Assembly (NCBI GenBank): GCA_902793325.1
Contig: CADBCY010000016.1
Location: 1-56,188, forward strand
DNA: 56,188 bases
Origin: an uncultured Eubacteriales bacterium
GTDB lineage: Bacteria; Bacillota; Clostridia; Christensenellales; Aristaeellaceae
Direction: 5' to 3'
The first letter of the stretch is position 1. Each line of letters begins with the position of its first letter. The position numbers and the translations under genes are program-made. Positions 48,035-56,072 of this stretch are shown one piece after another. Below the pieces are notes generated by a model. That model worked only from the letters and a program-made list of their open reading frames with translations. It did not search any database and was not told the DNA's origin.

Positions 48035-48610
48035 ATGGCGAAGAAAAAGGTGGGAGATCTCATTCGGGAGGCGCGCACGAACGCGGGCCTGACCCAGGAA
48101 CAGCTCGCCCGGAGCGTCGAGGGCGTGAGCGCGTCGGACATCGGCAGGGCGGAGCGCGGCGAGAAGGCGCTGACCCAGGCGGCGCTCAAGCAGATCGCCA
48201 AGGCCACGGGCGTCACCCAGAAGTCCCTGCTGGAAGCCCCCGCGGGCTCCGGCGCCGCCGACCGAAAGGCCGCCGCGGCGAAGAAGGAAACCGCGACCGC
48301 CGCGAAGAAGCCCGCGACGACCGCGAAGAAGGAAACCGCAACGACGGCGAAGAAGCCCGCGACGACCGCAAAGAAGGAAACCGCGACCACCGCGAAGAAG
48401 CCCGCGACGACCGCAAAGAAGCCGGCCTCGGGCGGCGCGTCCGTGAAGCTGACGGCCGCGGAGAAGCGCATCGTGGAGCTCTACCGCAAGGCGGACGCCG
48501 ACACGAAGAAGGAAGTGGAGGCGCTGCTGAAGGGCGAGAAGGACGACGGCGGCCTCGTCGAATCCCTGCTGGGCGGCGCGGTGGACCTGCTGTCGAGCCT
48601 GGGCAAGTAA
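48035..48610 (+). CDS. XRE-type HTH protein with Lys/Ala-rich, histone-H1-like repeats
   Basis: 191 residues from ATG 48035. XRE HTH at about 5-65 (LIREARTNAGLTQEQLARSVEGVSASDIGRAERG). Residues about 75-130 consist of AKKETATTAKKPATT-type 15-residue repeats, rich in Lys, Ala and Thr, like the tails of histone H1 and bacterial H1-like proteins. A C-terminal domain (VKLTAAEKRIVELYRKADADTKKEVEALLKGE) and a hydrophobic end (LVESLLGGAVDLLSSLGK) close it. It probably binds DNA specifically through the HTH and non-specifically through the tail. Role unknown. Confidence 0.8.
   Translation: MAKKKVGDLIREARTNAGLTQEQLARSVEGVSASDIGRAERGEKALTQAALKQIAKATGVTQKSLLEAPAGSGAADRKAAAAKKETATAAKKPATTAKKETATTAKKPATTAKKETATTAKKPATTAKKPASGGASVKLTAAEKRIVELYRKADADTKKEVEALLKGEKDDGGLVESLLGGAVDLLSSLGK
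48279..48426 (+). repeat. In-frame 45-bp tandem repeats encoding the Lys/Ala tail
   Basis: Roughly three 45-bp units, each coding a KETATTAKKPATTAK-type block, lie within the H1-like HTH gene. The near-identity at DNA level (GCGAAGAAG and GCGACGACC modules) predicts length variation by slippage or recombination between strains. Confidence 0.7.
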
Positions 48611-48674
48611 CGCGGGAACATGCCGCGAACGGAAAGGATCGGGCACACGTGCCCACCAGGATGGAGGGATGGAT

Positions 48675-50162
48675 ATGAAGAAATGGCTGGCGCTGCTGCT
48701 GGCCGCGCTGCTGGCGCTCGGAACCTGCGCGCTGGCGGAGGAATCGCAACCCGTTGAGGCGGAGATCGGGGAGGACTGCGCGATCGTCGAGGACCTGCCC
48801 GCGGACGAGGTCGAGGCCGGAACCCCCGTCGCCCCGGAGGAGGTCGAGCCGGACGCGCTGTGGACCGAGGACATGGAGGCCGCCGACGATCCGGCGGAGG
48901 CGAACATGCTGTCCTGGACCGACAGCGACGGCTTCTCCTACGAGGTGATCGACGGCGTCAACAATAAGGTCTGCGTGACGGGCTACAGCGGCGCGCTCAA
49001 GGTGCTGAGCATTCCCTCGAAGACCGGGGAGTTCACCGTGGCGGCCATCGCGGACAATGCCTTCAGCGGGAGCAACATCACCGAAATCACCCTGCCGAAC
49101 ACGCTGGAGGAGATCGGGGACGACGCCTTCTACGGGGCGGCGCTGCAGAAGGTCAACCTGGGCAAGGGCGTCAGGACGATCGGGGACGGCGCGTTCGGCG
49201 AGACGAAGCTGACCTCCGTCAGCCTCCCGGACAGCCTGACCAAGCTGGAGGACCGCGCCTTTGAGATCTGCGAATCGCTGGCGAGCGTGAGCTTCGGCAA
49301 GGGAATCTCGACCATCGAAAGATATGCTTTCTTTGAGTGTACCGCGCTGACCTCGGTCACGATCCCCGGCAACGTGCAGACGATCGAAGACGGCGCGTTC
49401 ATCGGCTGCACGGCGCTGAAGACCGCGACGCTGAAGAACGGCGTCAAGACCATTGAGGACTATGCGTTCGGCTCCTGCGACGCGCTGGAGAAGGTCATCC
49501 TGCCTTCCTCCGTCAGCAAGATCGAGGACGGCGCGTTCTACGTATACGTCAGGGGCGTCAACTTCACCAACCCGAAGACGCGCTTCGAGTGTTCCGCCGG
49601 CAGCTACGCGGCCCAGTGGGTCAAGGACAACACGCTGTACGAAGGCGCGTCCGTGAACCTGGAGCAGTCGGACTGCTACATTGAGCTCGCGAACCAGACC
49701 TACACCGGCAAGGCCATCAAGCCCGATCCCGTGATCGTCTGCCGGAACCGCATGCTGGTCAGGGACGTCGACTACAGCGTTACCTACAAGAACAACCGAA
49801 AGATCGGCAAGTGCACCGCCACCGTCACGGCCATCGGCCCGAACACCGGCGCCCGGACGCTCGAGTTTCTGATCGTGCCCAAGGGTACGAAGTACACCCG
49901 CGTGACCCCGGGCAAGGGGCAGCTCACGCTCAAGTGGAAGAAGCAGAACCGGCAGACGACGGGCTACCAGCTCGAGATCGTCAACAATTCCACGGAGCTG
50001 TCGAAGACGTACACCGTCAAGAGCCCGAACACCACCAAGAAGGTGATCCGCAAGCTGGATCGGAACGCATACTACGACATCTACATCCGTACCTACAAGA
50101 AGATCGGCGGGAAGTATTATTACTCCGAATGGAGCGAAGTCGAATACGTCACCACGAAATAG
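48675..50162 (+). CDS. Secreted BspA-type leucine-rich-repeat protein
   Basis: 495 residues from ATG 48675 (GGAGGG six bases upstream). Signal peptide MKKWLALLLAALLALGTCALA with cleavage before EE. LGTC is a poor lipobox, so a secreted rather than lipid-anchored protein is likely. An acidic region follows (about 22-85), then BspA-type repeats (about 110-310): IADNAFSGSNITEITLPNTLEEIGDDAFYG, TIGDGAFGETKLTSVSLPDSLTKLEDRAFE, and so on. Two C-terminal beta domains (YTGKAIKPDPVI..., and an Fn3-like ITLKWKKQNRQTTGYQLE-type) end it. No sortase motif. Such proteins often mediate adhesion. Confidence 0.87.
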   Translation: MKKWLALLLAALLALGTCALAEESQPVEAEIGEDCAIVEDLPADEVEAGTPVAPEEVEPDALWTEDMEAADDPAEANMLSWTDSDGFSYEVIDGVNNKVCVTGYSGALKVLSIPSKTGEFTVAAIADNAFSGSNITEITLPNTLEEIGDDAFYGAALQKVNLGKGVRTIGDGAFGETKLTSVSLPDSLTKLEDRAFEICESLASVSFGKGISTIERYAFFECTALTSVTIPGNVQTIEDGAFIGCTALKTATLKNGVKTIEDYAFGSCDALEKVILPSSVSKIEDGAFYVYVRGVNFTNPKTRFECSAGSYAAQWVKDNTLYEGASVNLEQSDCYIELANQTYTGKAIKPDPVIVCRNRMLVRDVDYSVTYKNNRKIGKCTATVTAIGPNTGARTLEFLIVPKGTKYTRVTPGKGQLTLKWKKQNRQTTGYQLEIVNNSTELSKTYTVKSPNTTKKVIRKLDRNAYYDIYIRTYKKIGGKYYYSEWSEVEYVTTK

Positions 50163-50166
50163 CGGC

Positions 50167-50200
50167 GGCGGGGGACCCGGGGAAACTCGCGGTCCCCGCC
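50167..50200 (+). terminator. Hairpin after the LRR gene
   Basis: Stem GGCGGGGGACC (50167-50177) / GGTCCCCGCC (50191-50200) with one bulged G, directly after the stop codon; no U run. Weak terminator candidate. Confidence 0.4.
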
Positions 50201-50309
50201 CTTCCCGAACGATGCGGAATCCTCGCCCCAGCGGACGGCAAGCGCGCCCGACCCGCCGCCGGGGTGAAGATTCTTTTATTTTGGTCAAAATGTTCGATTC
50301 CATTGTTAC

Positions 50310-50338
50310 TTGCAATCTGCATGAGTATGATATATAAT
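50310..50338 (+). promoter_or_regulatory. Promoter of the liv operon
   Basis: -35 TTGCAA (50310-50315), 17-bp spacer, perfect -10 TATAAT (50333-50338). A leader of about 80 nt precedes the TTG start of livH. The AT-rich stretch 50265-50345 stands out in the GC-rich surroundings. Confidence 0.7.
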
Positions 50339-50424
50339 AATTGTATAATGTGGAGAATTTCGGATGATCGGGCGACGGTCGGCGGTTTTCTCCCAGCCGA
50401 TCGGCACAGGGGGAGGAAGAGAAC

Positions 50425-51288
50425 TTGAGCATATTCCTGCAAGCGTGCGTGAACGGCCTGCTGATGGGGGGATTCTATTCCCTCATGGGCATGGGCCAGA
50501 ACGTGATCTTCGGCGTGATGAAGATCGTCAACTTCTGTCACGGCGAGATGCTGATGGTGGGCATGTACCTGACGTTCCTGCTGTCCACGAACCTGGGGCT
50601 CGACCCCTACGCCTGCGTGCCGCTGGTGGCCATCCTCATGTTCCTGTTCGGCGCGCTGATCCAGCACACGCTGATCACGCCCTCCCTGGGCACCAAGAGC
50701 TTCACCAACCTGCTGTTTCTGACGGTGGGCCTGGGGCTGCTGCTCTCAAACGGCGCGCTCGTGCTGTTCGGCTCGGAGTACCGCACCATACCGACCTCCT
50801 ACGCCCAGACCTACATCGCCCTCGGCCCCGTGAACCTGGCGCTGCCGAGGCTCATCAGCTTCGGCGTGCTGATCGTCATATCCGTCGCGCTGTTCGCGTT
50901 CCTCAAATATACCACCACCGGCAAGCAGATTCGCGCCGTATCCCAGAACCCCGTCGGCGCCGAGGTGGTGGGCATCAACGCCAGGCGCATCTACATCCTG
51001 ACCTACGGCATCGGCACGGCGCTTGCGGGCGTGGCGGGGTCGCTGCTCACCGGCTTCTACACCATCTTTCCCACGGCCGGCGCGTCCTTCGGCTTCAGGG
51101 CGCTGATCGTCGTGGTAGTGGGCGGCCTGGGCTCCATTCCCGGCGCGTTCTTCGCGGGCATCTTCCTGGGCGTGCTGGAGACGATGGTGGCCCTGTTCAT
51201 CAGCCCGTCCTACAGCGACCTGATCGTGTTCATCACCTTCATCGTGATCCTGGTCGTCCGACAGCTCATCATCATCAGGAGGAAGTAA
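50425..51288 (+). CDS. livH: Branched-chain amino acid ABC transporter permease LivH
   Basis: 287 residues, TTG start behind GGGAGG. About eight membrane helices. LivH landmarks: NGLLMGGFYSLMGMGQNVIFGVMKIVNFCHGEMLMVG near the start, KQIRAVSQNPVGAEVVGIN (coupling EAA-like loop) and VVVVGGLGSIPGAFFAGIFLGVLETMV. Forms the membrane pore with LivM. First gene of livHMGF. Confidence 0.93.
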   Translation: MSIFLQACVNGLLMGGFYSLMGMGQNVIFGVMKIVNFCHGEMLMVGMYLTFLLSTNLGLDPYACVPLVAILMFLFGALIQHTLITPSLGTKSFTNLLFLTVGLGLLLSNGALVLFGSEYRTIPTSYAQTYIALGPVNLALPRLISFGVLIVISVALFAFLKYTTTGKQIRAVSQNPVGAEVVGINARRIYILTYGIGTALAGVAGSLLTGFYTIFPTAGASFGFRALIVVVVGGLGSIPGAFFAGIFLGVLETMVALFISPSYSDLIVFITFIVILVVRQLIIIRRK

Positions 51289-51290
51289 CG

Positions 51291-52352
51291 ATGAACGAGA
51301 ATGTGAAAGCGGTTCGTGCGTATCGCAGGAATCTGTGCATCGCGCTGGGGCTGATCCTGCTGGTGTTCGTGCTGATCCCGGTGTTCGTGAAGTCCCCCTA
51401 CGTGCTGAACGTATTCGTGCTGGTATTCTACATGTCCACGCTGTCCATGGCGTGGAACCTGCTGGGCGGCATGACCGGCCAGAACTCCCTGGGCCACGCG
51501 GCCTACATGGGCCTGGGCGCCTACGCCTCCTGCCTGCTGATCACCAAGGCGGGGGCGAACCCCTGGCTGTCGGCCGTGTTTGGCATGGTGGTGGTGGGCC
51601 TGGTGGCGGGCGTGATCTTCTACCCCTGCTTCATCCTCCGCGGCCCCTACTTCACGCTGGTGTCCATCGCCTTCGGCGAGGCGATGCGGCAGTTCATCAT
51701 CAACTCCACCTTTTTCGGCCGCGCCAGCGGCGTGGGCCTGCCCTTCGGCAAGGATTCCTGGCTCGACTTCCGCTTCATGAGCAAGGTGCCGTACTACTAC
51801 GTGGGGCTGGTCATGGTCATACTCATCTACCTTCTGATGAAGAAGATCGAGCGCTCCCGCATGGGCTACGCGCTGCGCACCATCCGCGAGGACGAGGACG
51901 CCGCCGCGGCCATCGGCATCAACCCCACGAAGTACAAGATCATGGCGGTCGTGGTGTCGGCCATGGTGGCGGCGCTGGTCGGCTTCTTCTACGCCAGCTA
52001 CATCCGCTACATCGACCCCGATCTCATGGTGCAGGCCAAGTCCACCGAGTCGGTGCTGCCCGCGGTGGTGGGCGGCGCGGCCTACGTGGAGGGCCCGCTG
52101 GTGGGCGGCCTCATCATGATCCCGCTGTCGGAGTTCCTGCGCGCGCGCTTCAGCGCCATGCTGCCCGGCATCAACATGCTGCTGTACGCGGTGGCGCTGC
52201 TGGCGGTCATCCGCTTCCGCCCGACGGGCATCCTGGGCTGGTACATGCACAGCCGCTTCAAGCGCTTCGTGGACGAGAAGCTGCTGCGCAAGCCGCCGGT
52301 GGAGGTCTTCGAGGCGGTCGAAATGGAAAAGCATCGCGGGAAGGAGGCGTGA
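51291..52352 (+). CDS. livM: Branched-chain amino acid ABC transporter permease LivM
   Basis: 353 residues. LivM landmarks: LSMAWNLLGGMTGQNSLGHAAYMGLGAYAS, SRMGYALRTIREDEDAAAAIGINPTKYKIMA and a repeat of the VVGGAAYVEGPLVGG type. Nine to ten membrane helices. Starts 2 bp after livH with AGGAGGAAG overlapping the livH end. Confidence 0.93.
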   Translation: MNENVKAVRAYRRNLCIALGLILLVFVLIPVFVKSPYVLNVFVLVFYMSTLSMAWNLLGGMTGQNSLGHAAYMGLGAYASCLLITKAGANPWLSAVFGMVVVGLVAGVIFYPCFILRGPYFTLVSIAFGEAMRQFIINSTFFGRASGVGLPFGKDSWLDFRFMSKVPYYYVGLVMVILIYLLMKKIERSRMGYALRTIREDEDAAAAIGINPTKYKIMAVVVSAMVAALVGFFYASYIRYIDPDLMVQAKSTESVLPAVVGGAAYVEGPLVGGLIMIPLSEFLRARFSAMLPGINMLLYAVALLAVIRFRPTGILGWYMHSRFKRFVDEKLLRKPPVEVFEAVEMEKHRGKEA

Positions 52353-52354
52353 GC

Positions 52355-53104
52355 ATGGATAAGGCGCCCATCATCGAAGTCAAGAACATCACCAAGCGCT
52401 TCAAGGGCCTGACCGCGGTCAAGGACGTGTCCTTCTCCATCCGCGAGGGCGGGATCACCGGCATGATCGGCCCCAACGGCGCGGGCAAGTCCACCACCTT
52501 CAACATGATCTGCGGCTACTATCCGCCCACGGAGGGCCGGATCTTCTACCGCGGCGAGGACATCACCAACAAGAAGGCCTACGAGTACACCAACATGAAG
52601 ATCGCCCGCACGTTCCAGATCATGAAGCCGCTGAAGAACCTGAGCGTGCTGGAGAACGTGGTGGCGTCCTGCTACTTCGGGCACGCGGCGGCGAAGAGCG
52701 AGCGCGAGGCCCGGGAGCGCGCCATGGAGGTGCTCCACTTCACGGGGCTGTACGACAAGCGGCACATCCTCTCCAAGGACATGGGCACCCCCGACCAGAA
52801 GCGCCTGGAGATGGCTCGCGCGCTGGCGACCAAGCCGGAGCTGCTGTTCCTGGACGAGAACATGGCGGGCCTGAACCCGGCGGAGACGGAGGCGGCCATC
52901 GAGCTGATCCGTGAGATCAACCGCTCGGGCGTCACCATCTTCCTGATCGAGCACATCATGCAGGCCGTGGTCAGCCTGTGCGAGAGCGTCATCGTGCTCC
53001 ACCACGGCGAGAAGATCGCCGAGGGCACGCCGGAGCAGGTCATGAACGACCCCATGGTCATGGAGGTCTATCTGGGCACGAAGGGAGGCGCGGCGCATGC
53101 TTAA
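52355..53104 (+). CDS. livG: ABC transporter ATP-binding protein LivG
   Basis: 249 residues. Walker A GPNGAGKST, Q-loop region ARTFQIMKPLKNLSVLENV, Walker B LLFLDENMAGLNP and H-loop LIEHIMQAVV. The usual signature (LSYGQQ or LSGGQ) is replaced by DMGTPDQKR, and Walker B has DEN rather than DEP. Such variants exist in a subset of LivG homologues, so it is probably functional, pairing with the canonical LivF site. Start follows livM by 2 bp; overlaps livF by 8 bp. Confidence 0.9.
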   Translation: MDKAPIIEVKNITKRFKGLTAVKDVSFSIREGGITGMIGPNGAGKSTTFNMICGYYPPTEGRIFYRGEDITNKKAYEYTNMKIARTFQIMKPLKNLSVLENVVASCYFGHAAAKSEREARERAMEVLHFTGLYDKRHILSKDMGTPDQKRLEMARALATKPELLFLDENMAGLNPAETEAAIELIREINRSGVTIFLIEHIMQAVVSLCESVIVLHHGEKIAEGTPEQVMNDPMVMEVYLGTKGGAAHA

Positions 53105-53804
53105 GGTCGAGGGACTGCGGGCCGGCTACGGTTCGATCAACATCCTGTGGGACCTGTCCTTCGAGGTCAACGCCGGCGAGGTCGTGGCCATCCTGGGCTC
53201 GAACGGCGCGGGCAAGACCACCATGGTGCGCGCCGTCACCGGCATGGTGCGGCCCACCGCCGGCTCCGTGGTCTTTGACGGCGAGGAGCTGGCGAAGAAG
53301 AGCAGCCGCTACATCCTGGACAGGGGCATCGTGCAGGTGCCCGAGGGCCGCCAGATCTTCACGGAGATGACGGTGCTGGAGAACCTGGAGATGGGCGCGT
53401 TCAACAAGGCCACCCGCGCGGCGTTCGCGCAGAACCTGGAGACGGCCTACCGGCACTTCCCCAAGCTGAAGGAGCGCGCGAAGCAGGCGGCGGGCACGCT
53501 GTCCGGCGGCGAGCAGCAGATGCTGGCCGTGGCGCGCGCGCTGATCGGCATGCCGCGGCTTCTGATCCTGGACGAGCCGTCGCTGGGCCTGGCGCCCAAC
53601 ATCGTGGACGACATCCTGGAGGTGGCCTCCTCCATGGCGAAGAAGGACAACATCGCCGTGCTGCTGGTGGAGCAGGACATCACCAAGGCGCTGGCCTGCG
53701 CCGACCGCGGCTACGTGATCGAGAACGGCCGCATCGCGCTGCAGGGCACCGCCGCCGAGCTCAGCGCCAACGAGCACGTCAAGAAGGCCTACCTCGGCAT
53801 CTGA
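53097..53804 (+). CDS. livF: ABC transporter ATP-binding protein LivF
   Basis: 235 residues. Walker A GSNGAGKTT, IVQVPEGRQIFTEMTVLENL (LivF landmark), canonical signature LSGGEQQ, Walker B LLILDEPSLGLAP and H-loop LVEQD. Ends the HMGF block; the binding-protein gene follows after a 118-bp gap with hairpins. Confidence 0.94.
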   Translation: MLKVEGLRAGYGSINILWDLSFEVNAGEVVAILGSNGAGKTTMVRAVTGMVRPTAGSVVFDGEELAKKSSRYILDRGIVQVPEGRQIFTEMTVLENLEMGAFNKATRAAFAQNLETAYRHFPKLKERAKQAAGTLSGGEQQMLAVARALIGMPRLLILDEPSLGLAPNIVDDILEVASSMAKKDNIAVLLVEQDITKALACADRGYVIENGRIALQGTAAELSANEHVKKAYLGI

Positions 53805-53830
53805 TCCGCCGCGGGGCCGCGCTGATTTGC

Positions 53831-53891
53831 CTGTCGGCCGCGATGCGCGGCGGACAGCGAAACCGATGATAAACGCCGTGGCAGTTCGGCG
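53831..53891 (+). other. Intercistronic hairpins between livF and the binding-protein gene
   Basis: CTGTC-CCGCG-loop-CGCGG-GACAG (53831-53857) and ACGCCG/CGGCGT (about 53872-53891), with no U run. They may protect the downstream mRNA or partly stop transcription, allowing different levels of binding protein and permease. No promoter is obvious here. Confidence 0.4.
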
Positions 53892-53922
53892 TCGATCATA
53901 AAAACGCAAGGAGGAATAACCC

Positions 53923-55170
53923 ATGAAGAAAATGATCGCTCTCCTGAGCATCCTGGCCATGCTGCTGACGGTGTTTACCCTGCCCGCCATGGCGGACGAG
54001 GAACCCATCCGCATCGGCACCATCTACGCCATGTCCGGCGGCAAGGCTGCCATCGGCGAAAACATCCTGCGCGGCATTGATTTCGCCGTCGCCGAGATCA
54101 ACGCCAAGGGCGGCGTGAACGGCCGCATGCTCGAAGTCGTGCGCGGCGACCACGCCGGCGACCCCGCCCAGGGCAAGTCCGAGGCCGAGCGCCTGATCAC
54201 CCAGGAACACGTCGACGTCATGATGGGCTGCCACATGTCCACCGTCACCGAGATCGTGGCGCAGGTCTGCACCCAGTACGGCGTGCCGATGATCACCGCC
54301 ATCTCCACCCTGGACCGCCTGAGCGACGCGGATCACGAGGCCATGGACTACTTCTTCCGCCTCTGCCCGCTGAACAGCGTGTACGTTGAAGACATGCTGA
54401 AGTACCTGAAGGACTCCGCCGCCCAGACCGGCGAGGAGATCAAGACCATCGCCATCTTCACCGACCGCGCCGCCATCGGCCAGGAGCTGATCCGCTGCGT
54501 CGAGCTGTACAAGGACGAGTACGGCTTCGATCTGGTCGCCACCGTGGACTACACCAGCGATGCCACCGACCTGAGCGCTCAGGTGCTGGCCCTCAAGCAG
54601 GCCGATCCCGACGCCATCCTGTGCGACAGCTACATCGGCGACGCCACCCTGTTCGTGCAGACGCTGAAGGCCCAGAACTACACCCCCAAGATGATCGTGG
54701 CCAAGGCCAACGGCTTCACCGACCCCGCGTTCCTGGCCAACCTGGGCGCCACCGCCAACGGCGTCGCCTCCGTGGTTGAGTTCAACCCCGACCTGATCAA
54801 CGGCCAGGAGATCAACGAGGAGTTCAAGGCCCAGTACGGCGTGAACATGAACGGCCATTCCGCGGAGTCCTACACCGTGGTGTGGATCTTCAAGACCGCC
54901 ATCGAGGCCGCCGGCACCACCGACGGCGCGGCTGTCCGCGACGCCATCGCCGCGCTGGATATCCAGGGCGAGTTCCCCGGCGGGCGCAAGATCGTGCTGC
55001 CCTATGACCGGATCAAGTTCGAGAACTACGATCTGGCGGGCGAGCCGCACTTCCGCGACAACACCTCCGCTTCCGTCGCCATCGCGCAGGTGCAGGACGG
55101 CGAGTGGAAGACCGTGTGGCCGTTCGACTTCACCGACACCCAGATCCTCTATCCCGCTCCCCTGCAGTAA
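53923..55170 (+). CDS. Branched-chain amino acid-type ABC transporter substrate-binding protein
   Basis: 415 residues. A signal peptide, MKKMIALLSILAMLLTVFTLPAMA, is cleaved before DEE. Periplasmic-binding fold type I of the LivJ/LivK kind: IRIGTIYAMSGGKAAIGENILRGIDFAVAEINAKGGVNGR, DPAQGKSEAERLITQEHVDVMMGC and SAESYTVVWIFKTAIEAAG. There is no lipobox cysteine, unusual for a Gram-positive binding protein. AAGGAGG precedes the ATG. The ligand could be an amino acid or another small molecule such as an amide. Confidence 0.9.
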   Translation: MKKMIALLSILAMLLTVFTLPAMADEEPIRIGTIYAMSGGKAAIGENILRGIDFAVAEINAKGGVNGRMLEVVRGDHAGDPAQGKSEAERLITQEHVDVMMGCHMSTVTEIVAQVCTQYGVPMITAISTLDRLSDADHEAMDYFFRLCPLNSVYVEDMLKYLKDSAAQTGEEIKTIAIFTDRAAIGQELIRCVELYKDEYGFDLVATVDYTSDATDLSAQVLALKQADPDAILCDSYIGDATLFVQTLKAQNYTPKMIVAKANGFTDPAFLANLGATANGVASVVEFNPDLINGQEINEEFKAQYGVNMNGHSAESYTVVWIFKTAIEAAGTTDGAAVRDAIAALDIQGEFPGGRKIVLPYDRIKFENYDLAGEPHFRDNTSASVAIAQVQDGEWKTVWPFDFTDTQILYPAPLQ

Positions 55171-55210
55171 TCTGCGGCAAGGCGGACTGAAATTCCCGTA
55201 ACTGCCAAAT

Positions 55211-55240
55211 GCGCCGCCCCAAGCGGGCGGCGCGCGTTTT
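55211..55240 (+). terminator. Terminator of the liv operon
   Basis: Stem GCGCCGCCC (55211-55219) / GGGCGGCGC (55225-55233), then GCGTTTT. It separates the transporter genes from the SDR gene, though the SDR ribosome-binding site follows within 15 bp and read-through is possible. Confidence 0.65.
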
Positions 55241-55268
55241 AACGACTTCGATACAGGAGGAATCCGAC

Positions 55269-56072
55269 ATGAACGATTTTATGAAGAATTTTAGCCTGGA
55301 GGGCAAGATCGCCTGGATCACCGGCGCGAGCTACGGCATCGGCTTCGCCATCGCCACCGCGTATGCCCGCAGCGGCGCGACCATCGTGTTCAACGACATC
55401 AATCAGGAGCTGGTGGACAAGGGCCTGGCAGCCTATAAAGAGGCCGGCATCAACGCCCGCGGCTACGTGTGCGACGTGACCGATGAGGAGGCCGTGCAGG
55501 CGCTGGTGAAGCGCATCGAGGCCGAGGTCGGCGTAATCGACATCCTGGTCAACAACGCCGGCATCATTCGCCGCATCCCCATGTGCGACATGCCCGCCGA
55601 GGAGTTCACCAAGGTCATCAACGTGGACCTGATCGCGCCCTTCATCGTCGCCAAGGCCGTCATTCCCTCCATGATCAAGAAGGGCCACGGCAAGATCATC
55701 AACATCTGCTCCATGATGTCCGAGCTGGGCCGCGAGACGGTGTCCGCCTACGCCGCGGCCAAGGGCGGCCTGAAGATGCTGACCCGCAACATCTGCTCCG
55801 AGTACGGCGAGTACAACATCCAGTGCAACGGCATCGGCCCCGGCTACATCGCCACGCCCCAGACCGCGCCGCTCAGGGAGCGCCAGCCCGACGGCAGCCG
55901 CCATCCCTTCGATCAGTTCATCGTGGCCAAGACCCCCGCGGCCCGCTGGGGCACCACGGAGGACCTGATGGGCCCGGCGGTGTTCCTGGCCTCCGACGCC
56001 TCCAACTTCGTCAACGGCCACGTGCTCTACGTGGACGGCGGCATACTGGCCTACATCGGCAAGCAGCCGTAA
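55269..56072 (+). CDS. Gluconate 5-dehydrogenase-like short-chain dehydrogenase
   Basis: 267 residues from ATG 55269 (AGGAGG upstream). NAD(P)-binding ITGASYGIGFAIA, NNAG in ILVNNAGIIRR, and the catalytic set Ser in NICSMMSE and Tyr/Lys in SAYAAAKGG. FSLEGKIAWITGAS and ARWGTTEDLMGPAVFLASDASNFVNGHVLYVDGG resemble gluconate 5-dehydrogenase/IdnO-type enzymes, which interconvert gluconate and 5-ketogluconate. Substrate unproven; the neighbouring amino-acid-type transporter gives no support for gluconate. Confidence 0.82.
   Translation: MNDFMKNFSLEGKIAWITGASYGIGFAIATAYARSGATIVFNDINQELVDKGLAAYKEAGINARGYVCDVTDEEAVQALVKRIEAEVGVIDILVNNAGIIRRIPMCDMPAEEFTKVINVDLIAPFIVAKAVIPSMIKKGHGKIINICSMMSELGRETVSAYAAAKGGLKMLTRNICSEYGEYNIQCNGIGPGYIATPQTAPLRERQPDGSRHPFDQFIVAKTPAARWGTTEDLMGPAVFLASDASNFVNGHVLYVDGGILAYIGKQP

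Noticed and set aside
48675-48750. Lipoprotein signal in the LRR protein (LGTC)
   Set aside because: The residues before the cysteine do not fit the lipobox pattern, and a good signal peptidase I site (ALA before EE) follows directly.
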